Shown in pieces: positions 1 to 4,320 of a DNA stretch of 5,409 nucleotides. Position 1 is the stretch's first letter. Each line of letters opens with the position of its first letter. Below the pieces are notes generated by a model that was given only the letters and a program-made list of their open reading frames with translations, was not told the origin of the DNA and searched no databases. The stretch comes from an uncultured Chloroflexota bacterium (GTDB taxonomy: Bacteria > Chloroflexota > Anaerolineae > B4-G1 > DUEL01), in the NCBI GenBank assembly GCA_937138275.1, contig CAKZOY010000353.1, forward strand, positions 1 through 5,409. The letters run 5' to 3'. The position numbers and the translations under genes are program-made.

Positions 1-8
1 ACAAGCGA

Positions 9-126
9 CGCCACTTCGCTCCGCTTCGTGGCTGACTACAAGCAATGTGCGTTTGTAGTGCGCTACGAAGCGAAGCGGAGTAGCGCATCGGACACCACTC
101 CGCCGCGCTCCGTGGCTGACTACAAG
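9..126. repeat. Three-copy mosaic repeat (direct, inverted, direct)
   Basis: A unit of about 32 nt occurs three times. Copies at 11-42 and 95-126 are direct repeats, identical at 28 of 32 positions by hand alignment, and their last 16 nt (CGTGGCTGACTACAAG) match exactly. Between them, 54-86 is a related inverted copy; the cores 10-32 and 62-84 are complementary at 19 of 23 positions plus two G-T pairs. On RNA or single-stranded DNA the first two copies could therefore fold into one long hairpin, with CTACAA/TTGTAG extending the inner stem. Each core also has its own 5-bp end palindrome (GCCAC/GTGGC, GCTAC/GTAGC). The alternating layout recalls REP/BIME-type elements, but no transposase is present here. 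No credible gene lies in this stretch. Confidence 0.75.
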
Positions 127-144
127 TTGAAATTTGCGGCTGTA

Positions 145-242
145 CGGCGCTGCACGCCGAGCATCCCCCTGCGGGGACGCTGGAAAACGGTCGGCGAAGG
201 CCGACCGTCGGCCGAAGGCCCTCCAGGGGCGACTTCAGTCGC
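145..242 (+). repeat. Cluster of five small hairpins; copy 1 of a double-hairpin repeat family
   Basis: Five perfect stem-loops lie in 98 nt: 145-159 (5 bp), 164-177 (5 bp), 187-208 (9 bp, GAAG loop), 210-220 (4 bp, GAA loop) and 229-242 (GCGAC-TTCA-GTCGC). The 3' end, 218-244, matches 4244-4270 at 23 of 27 positions, and the differences preserve pairing in the last stem. The segment at 166-176 can also pair with 219-229, giving the same outer-stem-plus-inner-hairpins layout as the element at 4141-4276. I read it as a diverged copy of that element. There is no U-tract, so a simple intrinsic terminator is unlikely. Bases 243-369, which follow, show nothing I can identify. Confidence 0.65.
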
Positions 243-369
243 TGTTTTGGGCAGGCGAAAGGGCGCAACTCCGCCTCCGCTGAACGTTTTGGGCTGATTT
301 TTATGCTGAGCGCGAAACCGACTGCCCGCCCTGAAACCCTTTCCTCTCGTTGTCCGAACCTCAGCAGAA

Positions 370-411
370 AACTACCGACCACGGAATACGGACCACGGAA
401 TACAGAGCACG
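370..411. repeat. Heptamer tandem array A
   Basis: Six consecutive 7-bp units can be read, the best being GACCACG, GAATACG, GACCACG, GAATACA and GAGCACG (377-411). The longest exact duplication is GACCACGGAATAC, at 377-389 and 391-403. Rotated to begin at ACG, the units read ACGGAAT and ACGGACC, which puts them in the same family as arrays B (458-513) and C (3587-3657). It lies in the leader region of greA and is not coding. Confidence 0.7.
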
Positions 412-415
412 CGCC

Positions 416-443
416 TTGCCAAAATCCATTTTTGCGGTAGGAT
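416..443 (+). promoter_or_regulatory. Possible sigma70-type promoter for greA
   Basis: TTGCCA at 416-421 matches the -35 consensus at five of six bases. After a 16-bp spacer, TAGGAT at 438-443 matches the -10 consensus at four of six. Transcription would start near 450 and include heptamer array B in the greA 5' leader. The -10 is weak, so this is only a candidate. Confidence 0.3.
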
Positions 444-457
444 TAACGGTATACAAC

Positions 458-513
458 ACGCAATATGCGATTCGCGATGTGTGATTAACGATACGCGATA
501 CGCGATTTGCGAT
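458..513. repeat. Heptamer tandem array B, directly upstream of greA
   Basis: Eight contiguous 7-bp units occur in one register: ACGCAAT, ATGCGAT, TCGCGAT, GTGTGAT, TAACGAT, ACGCGAT, ACGCGAT, TTGCGAT. The next seven bases (514-520) read ACGGAGG, a unit-like heptamer whose last five bases are the Shine-Dalgarno sequence of greA. The 11-mer AACACGCAATA at the left edge is found again in array C. Translating through the array gives a spurious N-terminal extension in front of greA. Confidence 0.85.
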
Positions 514-515
514 AC

Positions 516-520
516 GGAGG
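516..520 (+). promoter_or_regulatory. Ribosome binding site of greA
   Basis: GGAGG lies 5 nt before the ATG at 526. It decides that start over the upstream in-frame ATG at 481, which lies inside the heptamer array and has no such site. Confidence 0.8.
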
Positions 521-525
521 AGCAA

Positions 526-993
526 ATGCAACAACCCATCTTCCTGACCGCCGAAGGCATAGAAAACCTGCGTCAGGAACTGGACTATCTGGTCAACGTG
601 CGCCGTCCGGAACTGGCCCGCATCCTGCGCAAGGCCATCCAGCAGGGCGATCTCTCCGAGAACGCCGACTACATCGCCGCCAAAGAGGAGCAGGCCTTTC
701 TGGAAGGGCGCATCCAGCAGATTGAGACCATACTGCGCTACGCAGTGGTGATTGAGTCCAATGGCCCCGAAGGCGTGGCCCAGTTGGGCAGTTGGGTGAC
801 CGTGCTGGAGGAGGGACGGGACGAACCGGAAGTGTTTCAGATTGTCGGACCGGCGGAGGCCGACCCCCTCAACGGGAAAGTCTCCAACGAATCCCCCCTG
901 GGGCGGGCGCTCCTGGGTTGCCGGGTGGGGGATGTGGTGACGGTGGACGCTCCGGCGGGCCGCATCACCTTCCGGGTGCTGGAGGTCCGGTGA
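526..993 (+). CDS. greA: Transcription elongation factor GreA
   Basis: GreA enters the secondary channel of stalled, backtracked RNA polymerase and stimulates cleavage of the extruded transcript so that elongation can resume. The 155-residue length is typical of the family. Residues 1-75 form the N-terminal coiled-coil hairpin, with the tip motif GDLSENADY at 41-49; D42 and E45 correspond to the acidic tip residues that coordinate catalytic magnesium. The C-terminal FKBP-like domain ends with the conserved stretch NGKVSNESPLGRALLG and then GDVV. I chose the ATG at 526 because GGAGG sits 5 nt upstream; the longer frame from 481 would add 15 residues encoded by the repeat array. The stop (991-993) overlaps the GTG of the next gene, so greA probably heads a three-gene operon. 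Identification is firm; the start is nearly so. Confidence 0.96.
   Translation: MQQPIFLTAEGIENLRQELDYLVNVRRPELARILRKAIQQGDLSENADYIAAKEEQAFLEGRIQQIETILRYAVVIESNGPEGVAQLGSWVTVLEEGRDEPEVFQIVGPAEADPLNGKVSNESPLGRALLGCRVGDVVTVDAPAGRITFRVLEVR
981..986 (+). promoter_or_regulatory. Ribosome binding site of the aminotransferase gene
   Basis: GGAGGT lies inside the last codons of greA, 3 nt before GTG 990 and 9 nt before TTG 996. The same GGAGGT-plus-3-nt geometry precedes the degV ATG (2321-2326, ATG 2330), which favours GTG 990. TTG 996 remains possible. Confidence 0.6.
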
Positions 994-2333
994 CCTTGCC
1001 GGTGTCTCCCCACGTCTTTCGCCGCCGGATGGCCTTTCCGCACCCCCAGGCCGTGCGCGGCGAGGGCATCTACCTCTGGGACGCCGACGGAAAGCGGTAT
1101 ATAGACGGTTCCGGTGGGCCGATCGCGGTGAACATCGGCCATGGGGTGGGGGAGGTGGCGCGGGCAATGGCCGACCAGGCCGCCGCCGTCGCCTACGTTC
1201 ACGGCACTCTCTTCACGACGTCTACTCTGGAAACCTACAGCGACGCGCTGAGCCAGCGGGTCCTCCTGGATGACCCCCGTTTCTACTACCTGACCAGCGG
1301 CTCGGAGGCGGTGGAGGGGGCGATCAAGTTCGCCCGTCAGGTGCAGGTCGCGCGGGGGGAACCGACCCGCGACCTCGTCATCGCCCGCTGGGGGTCGTAC
1401 CACGGCATGACGATGGGAGCGCTCGCCGTCTCCGGCAAGCCTTCTATGCGCAACCTCTTCGCCCCCCTCTTCCGCGACCAGCCCCACATCCCCCCGCCGT
1501 ACTGCTATCGCTGCTCCTTCAGCGCGACGTATCCCACCTGCGATCTGGCCTGCGCGCGGGCGCTGGACACAGAGATTCGCCGCCAGGGGCCGGGACGGGT
1601 GGCGGCGTTTATCGCCGAACCGGTGAGCGGTGCCACCCTGGGCGCGGTCGTCCCGCCGGAGGGATACTGGCCCCGAATCCGGGAAATCTGCGACCGCTAC
1701 GACGTGCTCCTCATCGCCGACGAGGTGATGACGGGCTTCGGCCGCACCGGCCGCTGGTTCGGGATGGAGCATTTCGGCGTCCGCCCCGACGGGATGACCA
1801 TGGGGAAGGGCGCCACGGGCGGCTACTTCCCGTTCTCCATCATCGCCGTCCGCGGGGCGGATGTGGAGACGGTCCGGCGGGCCCACGGCGACTTCAACCA
1901 CGGTGGGACGTTCTCCCACCACGCCGTCGGCGCGGCGGTCGCCCTGGCGACCCTGCGCTACCTGGAGACAAACAACCTGGTGACCGCCGCGGCCGTCCGC
2001 GGGGCCTACCTGGGCCGCAAACTGCGGGAGGCGCTGGAGGACCTGCCCTGCGTCGGCGACGTGCGCGGCATCGGGATGATGTGGGGCGTGGAGTTCGTCG
2101 CCGACCGTCGGACAAAAGAACCGTTCCCGCCCGAAAAAGGGTTCGCCCGCCGGGTGGGAGACCGGGCCTTTGAGCGGGGGCTCATCATCTATCCGGGTTC
2201 TGGGGGGATAGACGGCATCCTGGGCGACCATCTGATGGTCGCTCCGCCGTTTGTCATCACCGAACCGGAGATAGACGAAGTGGTCGCCCTGTTGCGCCAG
2301 GCCGTTGTGGAGGTCTGGGAGGAGGTAAAATGA
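990..2333 (+). CDS. Class III PLP-dependent aminotransferase
   Basis: This fold-type I, class III (AT-II subgroup, ornithine/GABA/omega-amino acid type) enzyme transfers amino groups using pyridoxal phosphate in the cytoplasm. From GTG 990 it has 447 residues, a usual length. Visible motifs are GEGIYLWDADGKRYIDGSGG near the N terminus, TSGSEA (102-107, cofactor phosphate binding), YHG (137-139), ADEVMTGFGRTG (D244 binds the pyridine nitrogen), MGKG (K273, Schiff-base lysine) and GGTFSHH (305-311). Residues 172-188 carry four cysteines spaced C-x2-C-x8-C-x3-C; I recall this from a subset of class III enzymes annotated only as 'aspartate aminotransferase family', and its role is not clear to me. 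The substrate cannot be read from the sequence. The start overlaps the greA stop (GTGA) and the stop overlaps the degV start (ATGA), suggesting translational coupling. Start alternatives are TTG 996, GTG 1002 and ATG 1029. Confidence 0.93.
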   Translation: MTLPVSPHVFRRRMAFPHPQAVRGEGIYLWDADGKRYIDGSGGPIAVNIGHGVGEVARAMADQAAAVAYVHGTLFTTSTLETYSDALSQRVLLDDPRFYYLTSGSEAVEGAIKFARQVQVARGEPTRDLVIARWGSYHGMTMGALAVSGKPSMRNLFAPLFRDQPHIPPPYCYRCSFSATYPTCDLACARALDTEIRRQGPGRVAAFIAEPVSGATLGAVVPPEGYWPRIREICDRYDVLLIADEVMTGFGRTGRWFGMEHFGVRPDGMTMGKGATGGYFPFSIIAVRGADVETVRRAHGDFNHGGTFSHHAVGAAVALATLRYLETNNLVTAAAVRGAYLGRKLREALEDLPCVGDVRGIGMMWGVEFVADRRTKEPFPPEKGFARRVGDRAFERGLIIYPGSGGIDGILGDHLMVAPPFVITEPEIDEVVALLRQAVVEVWEEVK

Positions 2334-3172
2334 AAGAGGTCGTCGTCGCCACCGACTCCGCGGCGAACCTGCCGCGGGTCGTGGTGGAACAACTGGGCAT
2401 AGAAGTCATCCCCCTCTGGATTCGGATGGACGATGAGTCCTACCGGGACGGGGTGGACATCCAGCCGCTGGACTTCTTCCAGCGACTGCAACAGCAATTT
2501 CGGCGCCTGCAGACTTCCCAGCCGTCGCTGGGGGAGTTTCTGGAATTCTACCGGCGCATCCAGGAGAGGGCCCGCTCCATCGTTTCCGTCCACGTTGCCG
2601 GCCGCTACAGCGGTGTGCTTCAGGTGGCCCGGGCCGCGGCGGCGGAGATGGCCCCGTATCCCATTGAGGTCGTGGACACGGGGACCATCGCAATGGCCCA
2701 GGGGTTTGTGGCGATGGCCGCAGCGCGCGCGGCGGCCGCGGGGGCGTCCCTGGCCGAGGTCGTCGGGCGGGCCCGCTCGCTCGTCCCCAAGGTGGACCTG
2801 ATCGCCGCGCTGGAGACGCTGGAGTACGCCGTCCGCGGCGGACGCCTGGCATGGGCGGCCCGTATGGTCGGGAACCTGCTCAATGTCAAGCCCATGGTGC
2901 GGGTCCAGGGGAACGAGGTCGGGATTCTGGGACAGGCGCGCAGTCGGGCCAAAGCGATCCGCCAGATGCTGGACATGCTGGCCCAGCGGGTGGGGGACGC
3001 CAGAGTACATATTGCTATCCTGCACACCGGCGCCGTGGAGGAGGCCGAGCGGCTGAAAGAAGAAATCCTGGCCCGCTTCCGGTGCGTGGAGCTCTACATA
3101 GAGCCGGTCACCCCGGTGCTGGGGGTCCATGCCGGGCCAGGGGCGCTGGGTCTGGCCTACTACGTGGAATAG
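2330..3172 (+). CDS. DegV family protein (FakB-like fatty-acid-binding protein)
   Basis: DegV/FakB proteins hold a long-chain fatty acid in a deep pocket and present its carboxylate to the kinase FakA, which makes acyl phosphate for phospholipid synthesis. The 280 residues match the usual length. Family marks are TDSAANLP near the N terminus (8-15), TSQPS (62-66), GRYSG (91-95, the serine binding the carboxylate), VDT (115-117), the stretch from LEYAVRGGRL to NVKPMV (164-190), and HAGPGALG (267-274) at the C terminus. It starts at ATG 2330 inside ATGA, with GGAGGT at 2321-2326. No fakA (DAK2-domain) gene lies in the window. Its last 65 nt are overlapped on the other strand by the end of the membrane protein gene. 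The family is certain; FakB function is inferred from the family. Confidence 0.95.
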   Translation: MKEVVVATDSAANLPRVVVEQLGIEVIPLWIRMDDESYRDGVDIQPLDFFQRLQQQFRRLQTSQPSLGEFLEFYRRIQERARSIVSVHVAGRYSGVLQVARAAAAEMAPYPIEVVDTGTIAMAQGFVAMAAARAAAAGASLAEVVGRARSLVPKVDLIAALETLEYAVRGGRLAWAARMVGNLLNVKPMVRVQGNEVGILGQARSRAKAIRQMLDMLAQRVGDARVHIAILHTGAVEEAERLKEEILARFRCVELYIEPVTPVLGVHAGPGALGLAYYVE

Positions 3173-3572
3173 CCCGCGCCGTCAGCCCGTAGGCCAGCGC
3201 CATCCCGACCAGCCCCGCGCCGTCAAACAGAATGAAACGCAGGCCGGTCTCCCAGAGGGCCGGATGACCGGGCGGCAGGTCCAGCCACATCGCCGTCTCC
3301 CCCACAACGCCGATGGCCTGCTGGGCCAGGACGACGGCGAAGAGCGTCCGCTCCCGGTCCGGCCGGGCCATGACCGGCGGATAGGTGGCGTTCCACATCA
3401 GGAAGAGGATGCCGATCCCCCGTACCATCACCTCCCCGGGCAGGCCGCTCAGTTCAAAGGACGGCGCGTAGGCCCCCGGCCGCGCGATGAACTCCAGCGC
3501 GCAGGTCACGTTGAAGAAAAACACCACCCCGACGATGAGCCGGGCGGTCCAGAGAGTGAGGGCGCGTTTCAT
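3108..3572 (-). CDS. Small four-helix integral membrane protein, function unknown
   Basis: The 154-residue product has four predicted membrane helices at about 7-29, 48-66, 76-97 and 110-131, with no signal peptide cleavage site evident. Recognisable stretches include RLIVGVVFFFN, the loop ELSGLPGEVMVRG, ILFLMWN, and LRFILFDGAGL in helix 4. This resembles small uncharacterised membrane proteins I associate with Anaerolineae; the size is DoxX-like, but no DoxX motif is clear, so I give no function. The ATG at 3572 is chosen because the frame upstream (to 3674) is only heptamer-array translation (YVLRIACYVLRF...). No Shine-Dalgarno sequence precedes it; a promoter placed to give a leaderless transcript does. 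The C-terminal ~20 residues are Pro/Arg-rich and lie antisense to the end of degV. Confidence 0.75.
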   Translation of the reverse strand: MKRALTLWTARLIVGVVFFFNVTCALEFIARPGAYAPSFELSGLPGEVMVRGIGILFLMWNATYPPVMARPDRERTLFAVVLAQQAIGVVGETAMWLDLPPGHPALWETGLRFILFDGAGLVGMALAYGLTARAIPRSRPDPAPLARHGPPAPG

Positions 3573-3579
3573 CGGGGTG

Positions 3580-3608
3580 ATTGTACAGCGTAAAGGGTAA
3601 AAAGTAAA
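3580..3608 (-). promoter_or_regulatory. Candidate promoter of the membrane protein gene, inside the heptamer array
   Basis: Read on the minus strand, TTTACT (3608-3603) and TACAAT (3585-3580) are separated by exactly 17 bp and match the sigma70 consensus at four and five of six bases. Only 7 nt separate the -10 from the ATG, so transcription would begin at or next to the start codon, giving a leaderless mRNA. This fits the absence of a Shine-Dalgarno sequence. The -35 and spacer are made of heptamer units. Confidence 0.45.
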
Positions 3609-3657
3609 ACGTAACACGTAACACGCAATACGCAACACGTAATACGTATGACGGTTG
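3587..3657. repeat. Heptamer tandem array C, between divergent genes
   Basis: About ten 7-bp units run without a break. The last seven all begin with ACG: ACGTAAC, ACGTAAC, ACGCAAT, ACGCAAC, ACGTAAT, ACGTATG, ACGGTTG. The earlier units are more degenerate (AGCGTAA, AGGGTAA, AAAGTAA). The sixth of the ACG units contains the ATG at 3648 and the seventh lies inside that gene. The array fills nearly all of the 75-bp gap between the starts of the divergent genes at 3572 and 3648. Similar heptamer repeats (STRR) are known in filamentous cyanobacteria. Confidence 0.88.
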
Positions 3658-4088
3658 CCGAACGGGAAAAGCATCTACGCATTGTGGCGGAAATCCTGCT
3701 GGTACATCTGCCGAAAGTCCTGCACGACCAGGAGTTGGCGAAAGACCTGCTTTCGGTGATCGGGGTGACCCTGCGGGCGGCATGGGAGGATGCTCTGAAA
3801 TCGGCGGAGGTCTGGGACCGCAAGCACTACCATGTGCGCGCCGACCAGTTGCGGGACGAGTGGACGTGGGCGTTGGCGGCGGCGAATACTGCCGAGGGGC
3901 TGGCGAATCGGGATGCCCCGGTGACCCGGGAACATCTGGACCGCCTGCGCAAATTGATCCGCCCGACGCCGGAGGTGCCCGGCCGTCCCCTGATCCGCAA
4001 CGTGGAGGCGTTCCGCGGCGCGGCGCGGGCCAACCGGGAGCGCCAGAGACGGGAGGGGCGTAAAACCCCCCGCCGCTCGCTGGTGTAA
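3648..4088 (+). CDS. Hypothetical soluble alpha-helical protein
   Basis: I do not recognise this 146-residue protein. It appears almost wholly helical and soluble, with no membrane segment or signal peptide. Residues 1-55 are amphipathic (LRIVAEILLVHLPKVL, then LLSVIGVTLRAAWEDAL). The middle is rich in Trp and Tyr/His (W56, H60, Y61, H62, W72, W74; motif DEWTWALAAANTAEGLANRD). The tail, from about 124 on, is strongly basic (RANRERQRREGRK), which could contact nucleic acid or be disordered; this is inference. Codon use is GC-rich like the neighbours, supporting a real gene. The ATG at 3648 lies in the last full heptamer repeat and has no Shine-Dalgarno sequence; GTG 3684 is the next in-frame alternative but also lacks a good site. 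It is divergent to the membrane protein gene. Confidence 0.7.
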   Translation: MTVAEREKHLRIVAEILLVHLPKVLHDQELAKDLLSVIGVTLRAAWEDALKSAEVWDRKHYHVRADQLRDEWTWALAAANTAEGLANRDAPVTREHLDRLRKLIRPTPEVPGRPLIRNVEAFRGAARANRERQRREGRKTPRRSLV

Positions 4089-4100
4089 AGGGGAAAAGGG

Positions 4101-4130
4101 CCACAGAAACACACAGAAGTGCACAGAAAT
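4101..4130. repeat. Three 10-bp purine-rich units, left flank of the inverted-repeat element
   Basis: CCACAGAAAC, ACACAGAAGT and GCACAGAAAT follow one another exactly. They resemble, in inverted orientation, the CCTTTGTGT-type units at 4283-4313 on the other side of the element. Confidence 0.6.
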
Positions 4131-4140
4131 ATTGCTATTA

Positions 4141-4276
4141 TTCAGCCCTGGCGATTAAAATCACCCCTGGGGGGCTTTCTGCTGGGCGTCCACCTTCGTG
4201 GACGCTTTCCGGCGACCGCGCAGGCGGTCGCCCGGCGCGAAGTGCCCTCCAGGGGCGGTTTCAACCGCTGACTGAA
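4141..4276. repeat. Inverted-repeat element with internal hairpins (MITE-like or structured RNA)
   Basis: The arms 4149-4175 and 4244-4270 are complementary at 20 of 27 positions; adding TTCAG (4141-4145) and CTGAA (4272-4276) extends the ends with a 2-nt indel. Inside are two perfect hairpins with 8-bp stems, 4186-4205 (CTTC loop) and 4211-4232 (CGCAGG loop), giving a three-way-junction fold. Each arm also contains its own small hairpin (4151-4164 and 4255-4268), and the right arm shares a 27-nt motif with 218-244. No open frame, transposase or clear target-site duplication is present. With its 10-bp repeat flanks it accounts for most of the untranslated stretch 4089-4320. It may be a non-autonomous mobile element, a REP-like repeat, or a transcribed structure; I cannot tell which. 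Confidence 0.7.
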
Positions 4277-4282
4277 CAGTTA

Positions 4283-4313
4283 CCTTTGTGTGACCCTTCG
4301 TGTCCTTTGTGGT
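4283..4313. repeat. Three pyrimidine/GT units, right flank of the element
   Basis: CCTTTGTGTGA, CCCTTCGTGT and CCTTTGTGGT are tandem degenerate 10-11-bp units. They are roughly the reverse complement of the units at 4101-4130. The last unit runs into GGTGAT (4311-4316), the likely ribosome binding site of the nitrilase gene. Confidence 0.6.
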
Positions 4314-4320
4314 GATAAAA

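Noticed and set aside
28..297. 89-residue open frame on the + strand in the left intergenic region
   Set aside because: It reads straight through the mosaic repeat and hairpin cluster, has low-complexity content with no family resemblance, and lacks a ribosome binding site.
458..513. CRISPR array
   Set aside because: The units are 7 bp, contiguous and without spacers; no cas gene is present.
792..989. N-terminal extension of the aminotransferase frame into greA
   Set aside because: Family members begin shortly before the GEGIYLWD motif, and the extension is a frame-shifted reading of greA.
361..1167. 268-residue minus-strand open frame opposite greA
   Set aside because: Its content is antisense to greA and the start of the aminotransferase; the rest is heptamer-array translation.
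837..2231. 464-residue open frame on the minus strand opposite the aminotransferase
   Set aside because: It is a high-GC shadow: the opposite strand encodes a clear enzyme with all catalytic motifs, and the minus frame shows no recognisable domain.
2189..3130. 313-residue minus-strand open frame opposite degV
   Set aside because: It is antisense to a firmly identified DegV gene and is His/Gly/Pro-rich with no motif.
3573..3674. N-terminal extension of the membrane protein to an upstream ATG
   Set aside because: The added 34 residues (YVLRIACYVLRF-type) are the 7-bp repeat translated with a 7-residue period, and it would overlap the divergent gene.
4186..4232. Intrinsic terminator of the 3648-4088 gene
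   Set aside because: The hairpins are strong, but no T-tract follows either one.
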